A stretch of 64,000 bases of DNA from NCBI GenBank assembly GCA_963760375.1, contig CAVXCS010000005.1:1240001-1304000 (forward strand). The letters run 5' to 3'. Within the stretch, counting starts at the first letter, position 1. The number at the start of each line of letters is the position of its first letter. The notes under the pieces are model-generated. The model was not told the origin of the DNA and made no database searches. It was given only the letters and a program-made list of their open reading frames with translations. The position numbers and the translations under genes were made by a program. Below, piece by piece: positions 16,491 to 25,176 of the stretch. This DNA comes from Pelagihabitans sp963760375 (GTDB lineage: Bacteria > Bacteroidota > Bacteroidia > Flavobacteriales > Flavobacteriaceae).

Positions 16491-17252
16491 ATGGAAAATG
16501 AAAACACACTGAAACGCTTTATAGACATAAGGAGGGACCTGGGCTTTACCCAGGCCGAGTTCGCGAACCTCCTGGGTATTTCCAATACCACGGCCGATAT
16601 TGAGCGTGGGCGAACCAAACTTTCAGGCAAAGTAGTGACCGAATTGCTGAGGCAGTTTAAGATCAATCCACTTTGGCTTTTTGGGGAAAGTGAAGAGAAG
16701 TATTTACAGACCTCTAAAACCAGCGTGATTCCAAAAGTAGTCACCGTTGACTCATCGGACAGGGACAATATGGTACTGGTGAATGCCAAGGCGGCCGCAG
16801 GATACCCCCAAAACATACAGGACACCTCATGGTACCAACAACTCCCGGCCTTCGACTTCCCCATCCCTGAGTTCAGAAACGCTACTTATAGGGGTTTTCA
16901 GGTAGAGGGCGATAGCATGCATCCCAATTTAAAACCGGGAGATTGGGTGTTGGCCAAGGCATTGGAACATATAGACGACGTCAATGCCAATAAGATGTAC
17001 GTTGTGGTTTTGGAAGATGCGGTATTGGTGAAGAAGATCGAAAAAAAACCCAATTCGAACAACATCACCTTGGTATCGCTGAACGAAAATTATCCCCCAT
17101 ACGAAATAAAGCCCTTTCAAATTCAAGAATTATGGGAGGTCAACAGCAAAATTACCTTTGGCGTGGATGCCACCACCGAAAAGGGTTTGTTACGTCAATT
17201 ACAGGAGTCAATGGAGGACCTGAAACGACAGTTTAAACAGGCGAATGCCTAG
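16491..17252 (+). CDS. LexA/CI-like XRE repressor with S24 self-cleaving peptidase domain
   Basis: Transcription factor of 253 residues from the ATG at 16491; an upstream GTG is possible but less likely. The N-terminal helix-turn-helix of XRE type covers about 7-65 (FTQAEFANLLGISNTTADIE). The C-terminal S24 domain has the cleavage site Ala103-Gly104 in AKAAAGYPQ, catalytic Ser142 in EGDSMHP and a catalytic Lys at about 181, spaced as in LexA. This residue set predicts RecA-stimulated autoproteolysis and so an SOS-type response. It faces a divergent repair operon across a triple operator, which makes it the likely repressor of that operon and of itself. Confidence 0.88.
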   Translation: MENENTLKRFIDIRRDLGFTQAEFANLLGISNTTADIERGRTKLSGKVVTELLRQFKINPLWLFGESEEKYLQTSKTSVIPKVVTVDSSDRDNMVLVNAKAAAGYPQNIQDTSWYQQLPAFDFPIPEFRNATYRGFQVEGDSMHPNLKPGDWVLAKALEHIDDVNANKMYVVVLEDAVLVKKIEKKPNSNNITLVSLNENYPPYEIKPFQIQELWEVNSKITFGVDATTEKGLLRQLQESMEDLKRQFKQANA

Positions 17253-17264
17253 GAATCCCAATTA

Positions 17265-17693
17265 TTATTTCAGTGGAAGCCGGTAAAGGCCGCTGTCCTT
17301 CTTTTGAAAGCCCAAGCCGGTATACAATTGTATTGCAGGAAGTCTGTGGTGGCCCGTAAAAAGAAGCATTTCATCCAATGACCTTTGCTTACCTTCCTCA
17401 ATCAGGGCCTGCATCATTTTCTTGCCGATCCCTTTGCCCCTGTGGTCGGTGTGAACCACGACATCTTCGATCCAGCCCTTATATCCCGAAGGCACCTTGT
17501 AAAAAGCCATGGATGCCATACCTACTATTTCGCCCTTTTCTTTGGCACATATCACCAAGGTAGGGTCCGATCCATCTAGCACCTCTTCCAAGTCAAGCGT
17601 TTTGATTTCATCGTTTAATTGACCAAAAAGCAGGCGCATCCTTTGTTTTATCTCAGGGGTGATCTCCGATTTTTGTAGTAGCGATAGTTTCAT
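17265..17693 (-). CDS. GNAT family N-acetyltransferase
   Basis: Cytoplasmic acetyl-CoA-dependent acetyltransferase of 142 residues. Motif A is seen as VVVHTDHRGKGIGKKMMQAL, preceded by the beta strand GWIEDV and followed by a C-terminal LYTGLGFQKKDSGLYR. The family acetylates amines on small molecules or proteins and the substrate cannot be told. It is convergent with the repressor gene and 43 bases downstream of the next minus-strand gene, the membrane-anchored protein. Confidence 0.85.
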   Translation of the reverse strand: MKLSLLQKSEITPEIKQRMRLLFGQLNDEIKTLDLEEVLDGSDPTLVICAKEKGEIVGMASMAFYKVPSGYKGWIEDVVVHTDHRGKGIGKKMMQALIEEGKQRSLDEMLLFTGHHRLPAIQLYTGLGFQKKDSGLYRLPLK

Positions 17694-17735
17694 ATCTGTT
17701 CAATGGTTCGTTCTTGATGGTGTACCACACACAAT

Positions 17736-18467
17736 TCAGTTGTTGGCGGCCCCATTATTAAAAGCCCTCACTTCTCCCATTTCCAAAGTCAAGGGTCCCA
17801 CTTGATGGCTTGTTGGGAGCATGATGCCACTTTCCATTCTTTGCCAATTCGACCAGGTGGCTTCCAAACCCCCGATGGGAATGATCTTTACCCACATCTT
17901 GTAGCTAACGGGCAAGCCGTCGTCGTCCAGTATCCACAAATAGGAATCCCCAGGGGTAGTGCCTCCTGACGAATAGGTGACCAATAGTGCGTCCGATCCG
18001 TCTTCCAAGGCCACCAATTCGCGGGTAGTGCCCCGGTCGAATACCTTGTATGGTGCGACCAACCAGAACGAATCGTTGTTGAACATGGCCGTTGCCTCCT
18101 GTACGACTTTTGATTTGGCCTCAGGGCCCAATTCAAAATCATCCTTGAAAACCACACTGTTCCGGGGTTGATCGAGGTAGAGCAAAACGTTGAAATCATC
18201 CCATTCCACCCTAACTTTCCCTTCCTTTTTAGTCCATAGGTAACGATGCTTCCCGCTTCTGAAGCTCCATTTTAAAAAGGCCGTTTGCCGATAGGCATTC
18301 TCGTTGAGACGATCCAACATACGGTATGCAAAGGCATCGGCTTCCCCGCCCGGTGTTCCTTTGGGCAGGGGTTGGTCGTACATGATGTAGATCGCTATCA
18401 AACCAAGGAGCGTGAACAGGAACAGCCCAAGAATGATTTTCAAAACCCGTCTTAACATTTTTTTCAT
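17736..18467 (-). CDS. Hypothetical membrane-anchored protein
   Basis: 243 residues with one N-terminal membrane segment (about 8-28, basic before it), and a soluble remainder expected on the periplasmic side. It contains a beta-rich region with repeated Trp-containing strands (FLKWSFRSGKHRYLWTKK, YSSGGTTPGDSYLWILDD). It looks like a conserved flavobacterial protein of unknown function, possibly an outer-membrane-lipoprotein-like beta fold. No neighbouring gene points to a role. Confidence 0.7.
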   Translation of the reverse strand: MKKMLRRVLKIILGLFLFTLLGLIAIYIMYDQPLPKGTPGGEADAFAYRMLDRLNENAYRQTAFLKWSFRSGKHRYLWTKKEGKVRVEWDDFNVLLYLDQPRNSVVFKDDFELGPEAKSKVVQEATAMFNNDSFWLVAPYKVFDRGTTRELVALEDGSDALLVTYSSGGTTPGDSYLWILDDDGLPVSYKMWVKIIPIGGLEATWSNWQRMESGIMLPTSHQVGPLTLEMGEVRAFNNGAANN

Positions 18468-18536
18468 GCGCTTCGATTGAAAATCAATTTGATATTATTT
18501 GGTACAATGGGGGAGAAGCCTTCTGATTTGGCATTT

Positions 18537-20228
18537 TCAATACCCTGCTGCAGCATCATCGCCCCGTTTGTCGGCCCCGCCTTCCAAACGACCATTCTTC
18601 AACACCCGGATGGCATCGACTTTACCTATGATGGGCGTTCTTTCCTCGTTGATGAAATACCCTTTATTTTTCAATTCGGTTTTCAAGTCTTCCGAAAAGC
18701 CTTCAGGCTCAAATATGATCATGTCGGGCAACCATTGGTGATGGAACCTGGGGGCATTGACGGCTTCCTGCATGCTCATATTAAATTCGAAGACGTTCAG
18801 GATGGTCTGCGCCACTGCGGTAATGATGGTAGACCCGCCCGGGGTCCCGACCACCATATATAATTCGTTTTCTTTTTCAACAATGGTGGGCGTCATACTG
18901 CTGAGCATGCGCTTTTCGGGCATGATGCTGTTGGCTTCCGCACCTATAAGACCGAACATATTGGGAACCCCCGGTTTGGCACTGAAATCATCCATTTCGT
19001 TGTTCAGGAAAAATCCGAGTTCATCACAATACAGTTTGGAACCATAAGCCCCGTTCAAGGTGGTGGTCACCGAAACCGCATTGCCCTGGGCATCAACAAT
19101 GGAATAATGCGTCGTCTCCATGCTTTCCATGATTTCGACCTTTCCATGTTCGACATCGGAAGATTTGGTGGCCTTGTCAAATGAAAAATTTTGCATGCGT
19201 TCCTCTAAATAACGGTCGCTGAGCAATACATCCAAAGGAATCGGCACAAAATCGGGATCGCCCAGGAAGTAATTACGATCGGCATAGGCCCTGCGGGCAG
19301 CTTCTGTAAACAATTGGACCGCTTTGGTGGAATTATGACCTAAATCGCCTATCCCATAAGGCTCGATCATTTTAAATATTTGGTTTATCGTTACACCGCC
19401 ACTGCTCGGGGGACTCATGGAGATGATTCTAAGGTCTTTGTAGTCGAAAATGATCGGCTGCCGCCAAACCGCATCGTATTCGGCCAAATCTTCGGCAGTC
19501 ACATATCCTCCCTTTTCCTGGATAAAGTCGCTCAGGATTCTTGCGGTTTCCCCTTTATAGAATCCATCACGTCCTTCATTGGCTATTTTTCGCAACGTAC
19601 CTGCCAATGCGGGGTATCTCAATGTATCTCCCTCCTTGGCATAGATGGGAAAGGTGGTACTGCCGCCATTCACCGCTAAAATCTCCGCCTTGTAATCCTC
19701 GAAACGCTTCGCTTGCTTCGGGGTGACCAAAACTCCTTTTTCGGCCAGGGCAATGACCGGTTCCAGTATTTCTTTCAGAGGCAAGGACCCAAATTTATCA
19801 TGCACTTCAATCATCCCGGCCACGGTACCGGGAACTGCAACGGCAGTAGCCCCATGTGTGCTCATATTTGGAATCACATTGCCCAGGGAATCGAGATACA
19901 TGTCTTGATGTGCCGCCAATGGCGCCTTTTCTCGATAGTCCAGGCCGCCCACATCACCATTGGCCCGGCGGTATACCATGAAACCACCGCCCCCCAAATT
20001 TCCAGCAAAAGGATAGGTAACCACCAGGGCAAGTTCGGTCGCCACCATCGCATCGAAGGCATTGCCGCCCTTTTGAAGAATTTCGAGCCCGACTTGAGAA
20101 GCTTCATGACGTGCCGAGACCACCATGGCCTTGTCGGCCACCAAACCGGTCGGACTCGCCGGCTGTTGCCTACATGCTGCGAACAGGAACAAGAGTAAGA
20201 GCGGGGACAGTCGAAGTAATTGTTTCAT
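18537..20228 (-). CDS. ggt: Gamma-glutamyltransferase (glutathione hydrolase), lipoprotein
   Basis: Periplasmic or outer-membrane enzyme that cleaves the gamma-glutamyl bond of glutathione and other gamma-glutamyl compounds. The 563-residue precursor has a lipoprotein signal (LLLFLFAACRQQ, Cys19). It self-cleaves before Thr372 in METTHYSIVD to give two subunits; downstream motifs LNNEMDDF, SSMTPTIV and GTPGGSTI are present. Length and order match the family. It stands alone, with hypothetical protein genes on the same strand around it. Confidence 0.94.
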   Translation of the reverse strand: MKQLLRLSPLLLLFLFAACRQQPASPTGLVADKAMVVSARHEASQVGLEILQKGGNAFDAMVATELALVVTYPFAGNLGGGGFMVYRRANGDVGGLDYREKAPLAAHQDMYLDSLGNVIPNMSTHGATAVAVPGTVAGMIEVHDKFGSLPLKEILEPVIALAEKGVLVTPKQAKRFEDYKAEILAVNGGSTTFPIYAKEGDTLRYPALAGTLRKIANEGRDGFYKGETARILSDFIQEKGGYVTAEDLAEYDAVWRQPIIFDYKDLRIISMSPPSSGGVTINQIFKMIEPYGIGDLGHNSTKAVQLFTEAARRAYADRNYFLGDPDFVPIPLDVLLSDRYLEERMQNFSFDKATKSSDVEHGKVEIMESMETTHYSIVDAQGNAVSVTTTLNGAYGSKLYCDELGFFLNNEMDDFSAKPGVPNMFGLIGAEANSIMPEKRMLSSMTPTIVEKENELYMVVGTPGGSTIITAVAQTILNVFEFNMSMQEAVNAPRFHHQWLPDMIIFEPEGFSEDLKTELKNKGYFINEERTPIIGKVDAIRVLKNGRLEGGADKRGDDAAAGY

Positions 20229-20319
20229 AAAATTAGAATTAGTGGTCCTGAACCAAGGGTTTTAATAGGGTTAACCGAATACAGCTTTAAGGGTATCGAC
20301 GGGTAAGATCATTAAAATA

Positions 20320-20904
20320 TCATAAAGACAGATATTTTTGTTTAGAAAAAACCATCAATTCTTCAAAAAAATCAAAGAATTCTTCCTCAAAAATATCATA
20401 ATGCTCCTGGAGATCTAAAATGGCAAAGTTCATTCTCGATTTGTTGGCCGTTCTGCGGTTCATACCGTTCAACACCTTTGCAATACCATCCAATTTCGAA
20501 TAATTATAGATCCAATTATCGGAAATCATATAGGGCATCATCCTTTTGATCCCATCGGGCAGCATGGGGTAACTTCCCTCCAACAGATCATAAAAACGAT
20601 TCACAAAATCCTCAAGGGGCACTTCGGAATACTGAATCCAGTTTTTGGCCAGAAAGTGGTCGTAATAAATATCCACGATCACCCGGCTATAATGGCCGTA
20701 ATTCCGGTGCAACTTCTTGCTGCTCTTTTTGGGTATGGCGTGCGCATCGGTAAACGTATCGATTTCCCTGTGCAGCAGAATGCCTTTTTGCACCCTTTCC
20801 GGCAAATGCTCGAACTTATTGCCACGGATGCTGTCTGCAATAAAATTGCCCAAAGTAACCTCATCATCATTAAAAGAAAGATAAATATGTGCCAAAAAAT
20901 TCAT
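20320..20904 (-). CDS. acpH: Acyl carrier protein phosphodiesterase
   Basis: 194-residue protein of the DUF479/AcpH family, which removes the phosphopantetheine arm from holo-acyl carrier protein. Diagnostic features are the N-terminal MNFLAHIYLSFNDDEVTLGN, then FIADSIRGN, GILLHREIDTFTDAH and the YYDHFLAKNW segment carrying metal-binding His and Asp residues. Divergent from glmM with a 70-bp gap. Confidence 0.9.
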   Translation of the reverse strand: MNFLAHIYLSFNDDEVTLGNFIADSIRGNKFEHLPERVQKGILLHREIDTFTDAHAIPKKSSKKLHRNYGHYSRVIVDIYYDHFLAKNWIQYSEVPLEDFVNRFYDLLEGSYPMLPDGIKRMMPYMISDNWIYNYSKLDGIAKVLNGMNRRTANKSRMNFAILDLQEHYDIFEEEFFDFFEELMVFSKQKYLSL

Positions 20905-20950
20905 AGCCCGAATTTACGAATTAAGGCGGTCACGATTAACCCCATACCCC

Positions 20951-20958
20951 TATATTTG
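20951..20958 (+). promoter_or_regulatory. -7 promoter element (TATATTTG) of glmM
   Basis: Exact match to TAnnTTTG 20 bases before the glmM ATG, in the divergent acpH-glmM gap. Confidence 0.55.
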
Positions 20959-20978
20959 CAAAAACTTTCCAAAAGCAT

Positions 20979-22367
20979 ATGACACTTATCAAATCAATTT
21001 CAGGAATTCGAGGTACCATAGGAGGCCAGCCGGGGGATAATCTTACCCCCATCGATGCCGTTAAGTTTGCCGCAGCTTATGGCACTTGGTTAAAGGAATA
21101 TAGAAACAAAGAGAAACTCTTGGTGGTCATTGGCCGGGATGCGCGTCTTTCGGGCGAAATGATTCAAAACCTCGTGGTGTCCACCTTAGTGGGTCTTGGG
21201 ATCGATGTCATTGACCTGGATCTTTCAACCACCCCTACGGTAGAGATTGCCGTACCCTTGGAAAAAGCCGACGGAGGCATCATTCTAACGGCCAGCCACA
21301 ATCCCAAGCAATGGAATGCGCTGAAATTGCTCAACGAAAAGGGTGAGTTTTTGGATGCCGGGCAAGGGGCAAAAATTCTTGCGATTGCCGAGGCCGAACA
21401 TTTTGATTTTATCGGGGTGGATGCCTTGGGCACGGTCACCAGAAATGATGCTTATTTCGATATCCATATCGATGAAGTCCTGAATCTCTCCCTTGTCGAT
21501 GCCGAGGTGATCCGAAAGGCCAAATTCAAAGTGGTGGTCGATGGGGTGAACTCAACGGGCGGCATCGCCATTCCCAAATTGTTGGAAGCCTTAGGGGTAG
21601 AGGTCATCAAGCTATATTGTGACCCCACTGGTCATTTTCCACACAATCCGGAACCTTTAAAGGAACATTTGGGCGATATCTGCAAATTGGTGGTGGAGGA
21701 AAAAGCCGATTTTGGAATCGTGGTCGATCCCGATGTGGATCGGTTGGCCTTTATTAGTGAAAAGGGTGAGATGTTTGGGGAGGAGTATACCCTGGTTGCC
21801 TGCGCTGATTATGTTTTGGGCAAAACCAAAGGGAATACCGTATCCAATCTTTCCTCTTCAAGGGCCCTACGCGATATTACCGAGAAACACGGGGGCCGAT
21901 ATGAGGCTGCGGCGGTTGGGGAGGTCAATGTTGTCACCAAGATGAAGGCCAACAAGGCCATTATCGGAGGGGAAGGCAATGGGGGCATTATTTATCCTGA
22001 AAGTCATTATGGCAGGGACGCGTTGGTCGGTACCGCCCTTTTCCTAATGCTAATGGCCGAACGCGGGGGCACGGTCTCGGAATTGCGCGCCGGTTACCCA
22101 TCCTATTTTATGGGTAAAAAGAAAATCGAACTCACCCCGGGTCTGGATGTCGATGGCATCTTGGCCGGAATGGGCAAGAAGTATGAAAACGAACGGATTT
22201 CGTTGATCGATGGTGTTAAAATCGACTTCCCCGAGAGTTGGGTGCATCTTAGAAAATCGAATACCGAACCCATCATCCGTATTTATACCGAAGCCAAAAG
22301 TCAAGACCTGGCCGATGCATTGGGCGATAAAATTATTGCAGAAATCAAGGCAATTGCCGGAATTTAA
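20979..22367 (+). CDS. glmM: Phosphoglucosamine mutase
   Basis: Alpha-D-phosphohexomutase of 462 residues converting glucosamine-6-phosphate to glucosamine-1-phosphate on the way to UDP-GlcNAc. The phosphoserine is Ser106 in TASHNP, the Mg-binding loop is DPDVDR (249-254), the sugar loop is GEGNGG and the phosphate-binding loop near the C terminus is RKSNTEPIIRIY. GlmM rather than phosphomannomutase is the usual call for this length in Flavobacteria, but a phosphomannomutase role cannot be excluded from sequence alone. It overlaps the convergent desaturase gene by 4 bases. Confidence 0.92.
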   Translation: MTLIKSISGIRGTIGGQPGDNLTPIDAVKFAAAYGTWLKEYRNKEKLLVVIGRDARLSGEMIQNLVVSTLVGLGIDVIDLDLSTTPTVEIAVPLEKADGGIILTASHNPKQWNALKLLNEKGEFLDAGQGAKILAIAEAEHFDFIGVDALGTVTRNDAYFDIHIDEVLNLSLVDAEVIRKAKFKVVVDGVNSTGGIAIPKLLEALGVEVIKLYCDPTGHFPHNPEPLKEHLGDICKLVVEEKADFGIVVDPDVDRLAFISEKGEMFGEEYTLVACADYVLGKTKGNTVSNLSSSRALRDITEKHGGRYEAAAVGEVNVVTKMKANKAIIGGEGNGGIIYPESHYGRDALVGTALFLMLMAERGGTVSELRAGYPSYFMGKKKIELTPGLDVDGILAGMGKKYENERISLIDGVKIDFPESWVHLRKSNTEPIIRIYTEAKSQDLADALGDKIIAEIKAIAGI

Positions 22368-23353
22368 GCTTTCTGGGTTTTTAAATAGTCAATCCTTGCT
22401 TTTTTTGCCGTTTTATGGTCGCCGGTATGGCTCCACCCTGGCGGCATGACCAAATAGGCTATTTTGTTCCGAAATCCTGGGGCTTGCCAGAAATCCTTGG
22501 CCAATGCGATGATTTCCCCGAAATAAACGTCAACGAAGTTGCCGCTATCGATTTTCCTTGTGATACCATATTCGGGGGTTATCTCTATTTTTTCCTCCTG
22601 GTAGGTGCCAAAAATCCGGTCCCAAATATTCAATAGATTACAAAAATTGGTATCCATATACAATGGATTCCTGGCGTGATGCACCCTATGGTGCGAAGGG
22701 GTAAGTAACAATTTATTGAACCAGCCAAACCGTGCATCTTTGATAAGATTTTCACCTACATGGATAAAAGCGCCATACGTACCGTCGATGAACATGATCA
22801 AAAACAGCATCGTAGGTTCAACCCCCAAAAGAATACAGGCCGTAGTACGAATGGTGTCGGCATAGGGGGCTTCCAAAAAGAAATGGGCATAGGTCACCGA
22901 AAGATTCATGTTTTCGGGCGTGTGATGGGTCGCATGAAGGCACCAAAAAAGCCGCACCTTATGGCCTAGGTAGTGATAGATAAAATGTCCCAGTTCCCAA
23001 GCGATGTAGCCATAAAGGAACCAATACCATGTTGGCCCGGTCTTCAGCAGGGCATAGGGTTGGAACCACCCGATGCAAAGGGTGACCATCGCGATCGAAA
23101 TGAAACGCCCTACAAATCGATTGAACACATAAATCAGAAAAGTGACCTTATATACCTTGGTTTGAGGCTTCTTATAAATAAGGCCAAGACAAAGTTCCAG
23201 CAACACCAATAGGGGTATGAGCGGGTATATCAAGGCAGCGATACCGTCGTAGGTACGAAAAACACTGTAATCACCTGATTTCAAAAGTTCCCAAGCATGG
23301 GATATGCCCAGAAAATTGATCAATTCATCGTATAGGGTATGGAGTATTTCCAA
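22364..23353 (-). CDS. Sterol desaturase / fatty acid hydroxylase family membrane protein
   Basis: Di-iron membrane oxygenase of 329 residues with several hydrophobic segments. The eight-histidine ligand set is visible as HFIYHYLGH (His123-131), HATHH (140-144) and HHRVHH (221-226). Family members hydroxylate or desaturate lipids, sterols or carotenoids. Substrate unknown. Convergent with glmM. Confidence 0.88.
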   Translation of the reverse strand: MEILHTLYDELINFLGISHAWELLKSGDYSVFRTYDGIAALIYPLIPLLVLLELCLGLIYKKPQTKVYKVTFLIYVFNRFVGRFISIAMVTLCIGWFQPYALLKTGPTWYWFLYGYIAWELGHFIYHYLGHKVRLFWCLHATHHTPENMNLSVTYAHFFLEAPYADTIRTTACILLGVEPTMLFLIMFIDGTYGAFIHVGENLIKDARFGWFNKLLLTPSHHRVHHARNPLYMDTNFCNLLNIWDRIFGTYQEEKIEITPEYGITRKIDSGNFVDVYFGEIIALAKDFWQAPGFRNKIAYLVMPPGWSHTGDHKTAKKARIDYLKTQKA

Positions 23354-23436
23354 ATCTCATGTTTTGGGTTGGACACAGTGTAGAAATGTACAAAATTTTA
23401 CCTGTAAAAGGTAGTAAAAGGGAGCGATGGCAACCG

Positions 23437-24324
23437 TTACTTTGACTCAGGTGGGACTTTATCAAGATGCTTCCAACGTTTATGGGTCCACAGATAGTAT
23501 TCGGGCCTTTCATAGATTTGTTGTTCGGCCAGCCGAAGAAAACGATCTGTGATTTCATGTGGTTCGGTTCCACTTCCTGCAACGGTAATCGGTATGAATT
23601 CTGCCTGATAATAGCCCCTTTTTACTTTGGACACCTTTAAAAAGACTACCGCCAGGTCCATTTTTCTGGCCATGACCTCCGCACCGTTGATCACGGGAAC
23701 CTTGATTCCCATAAATTCCGTCCAATATTGTGCCCGATGGGGCTGTGGCGATTGGTCGCTGACCATACCGAATATCCCGGTCACATCTTTTTTCAAATTA
23801 CTCACCACGGTACGTGCGGTTTCCTGCTGGGTAATCAAGGTCGTATTCCAACGCGCCCTCACTCTTTTGACCCATGCATCGAAATATTTGTTCGCTATTT
23901 TTTGATAAACCGCATAACCTTTTGAGCGAACATAGTTATTGATGCTCACGTTCCATTCCCAATTGGCGTAATGGGAACACACGATAAGGATGCTTTTGTC
24001 CTTTTCGATTTGCTGTAACAACTCGATGTTCAAAACGGCATACCGTCGCTTTACCTCATCTTTGCTGAGGCTCATGGTCTTGACCATCTCGAGGAACATG
24101 TCGCAAAAGTGTTTGTAAAAGGCGATTTCAATGGTTTTGAGCTCTTGTGCCGACTTCTCCGGGAATACCAGTTCAAGGTTATCACGAACCACTTTTTTAC
24201 GATATCCCACGATTCGATACACCACAAAATATACGCCATCGGAAAACCAATAAAACAGCCGGTACGGAAGAATGGAAATCAGCCAAAGAAGGGGGTAGAC
24301 CAGGATAAATACCAGTAGTTGCAT
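23437..24324 (-). CDS. Lysophospholipid acyltransferase, LpxL/LpxM-like
   Basis: Inner-membrane acyltransferase of the late lipid A acylation (LpxL/HtrB) type, 295 residues from the ATG at 24324. The longer TTG start at 24342 would fall inside the -7 promoter region and is rejected. An N-terminal membrane segment (4-22) precedes the catalytic HX4E pair His118/Glu123 in CSHYANWEW. Middle motifs (VISNLKKDVTGIFGMVSDQ-type region and FMGIKVPVINGAEVMARK) match. Probably adds an acyl chain to lipid A or a related amphiphile. Divergent from a rhomboid gene via a palindromic promoter. Confidence 0.88.
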   Translation of the reverse strand: MQLLVFILVYPLLWLISILPYRLFYWFSDGVYFVVYRIVGYRKKVVRDNLELVFPEKSAQELKTIEIAFYKHFCDMFLEMVKTMSLSKDEVKRRYAVLNIELLQQIEKDKSILIVCSHYANWEWNVSINNYVRSKGYAVYQKIANKYFDAWVKRVRARWNTTLITQQETARTVVSNLKKDVTGIFGMVSDQSPQPHRAQYWTEFMGIKVPVINGAEVMARKMDLAVVFLKVSKVKRGYYQAEFIPITVAGSGTEPHEITDRFLRLAEQQIYERPEYYLWTHKRWKHLDKVPPESK

Positions 24325-24338
24325 GAAAAAATCTATTC

Positions 24339-24358
24339 GCAAATATAGCTATATTTGC
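24339..24358. promoter_or_regulatory. Perfect 20-bp palindrome formed by two opposing -7 elements
   Basis: GCAAATATAGCTATATTTGC is a perfect palindrome containing TATATTTG on the plus strand (24350-24357, towards the rhomboid gene) and on the minus strand (24340-24347, towards the acyltransferase gene). Both transcripts must start within about 15-30 bases of their ATGs, so polymerase footprints overlap and only one promoter can be occupied at a time. Confidence 0.65.
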
Positions 24359-24379
24359 CCCGAAACTTAAAACTCCGAA

Positions 24380-25030
24380 ATGTACAATTTGCATATCGCC
24401 ACAATTGCCATTATCGTGGCCAATACGCTCGTTTCCTTAAAAGGATTCAACGACGGCACTTTTTTCGAAAGGTACAAGTTCGGGATCGGCGCCATTCAGG
24501 CCGGACAAAAAGAGCGGATGGTTACCTCTGGTTTTCTTCATGTAGACCTGACCCATCTCTTTTTTAACATGTTCACACTCTATTTTTTTGCCAATGTCGT
24601 TATTTCATGGTTGGGCGCGGGCAAATTTTTGATCATTTATTTCATCAGTCTGATCGCAGGTAGTTTGTTGGCGCTTTTTTTTCATAAAGATGAACCCCAA
24701 TATAGTGCCGTAGGGGCCAGTGGGGCAGTCACCGGGATACTCTATGCGGCCATCCTCCTGCAACCCGATATGCAATTGGGGATCATGTTCATTCCCATCC
24801 CGTTGCCTGCCTACGTCTTTGGGATCGGGTATTTACTGTATTCCATTTATGGCATGAAAAGCAGACTCGGCAATATAGGCCATACCGCACACTTTGGAGG
24901 GGCCATTGGGGGCTATGCGACCACCTTGTTGTTCATGCCGAAACTGATCATAACCGATACCACCATGGTCTTGTTGTTGGCCGTGCCCATCATTATTCTC
25001 TTTATCCTTGAAAAATTGGGTAAGATTTAG
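24380..25030 (+). CDS. Rhomboid family intramembrane serine protease
   Basis: 216-residue integral membrane protease with six hydrophobic segments. The catalytic Ser114 is in VGASGAVTG and the catalytic His171 in GHTAHFGG; the conserved helix start HVDLTHLFFNM (His59, Asn63) is present. Rhomboids cleave single-pass membrane proteins within the bilayer; the substrate is unknown. Divergent from the acyltransferase gene. Confidence 0.93.
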   Translation: MYNLHIATIAIIVANTLVSLKGFNDGTFFERYKFGIGAIQAGQKERMVTSGFLHVDLTHLFFNMFTLYFFANVVISWLGAGKFLIIYFISLIAGSLLALFFHKDEPQYSAVGASGAVTGILYAAILLQPDMQLGIMFIPIPLPAYVFGIGYLLYSIYGMKSRLGNIGHTAHFGGAIGGYATTLLFMPKLIITDTTMVLLLAVPIIILFILEKLGKI

Positions 25031-25125
25031 GGGGCTATTTTCTTATGGTTAGCCATGGTTATTTGCTTTTATATGGGTTTGGGTGCCATTTATCGAAAAA
25101 ATTACGGCACCTATAACAATCAGGC

Positions 25126-25133
25126 TACATTTG
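25126..25133 (+). promoter_or_regulatory. Candidate -7 element (TACATTTG) for the lipoprotein gene
   Basis: TACATTTG matches TAnnTTTG and lies 43 bases before the ATG at 25177. The -33 partner is not clear. Confidence 0.45.
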
Positions 25134-25176
25134 CGTTAGGTTAGAACCCAAATCTAATCTTATTGACCTACTTATT

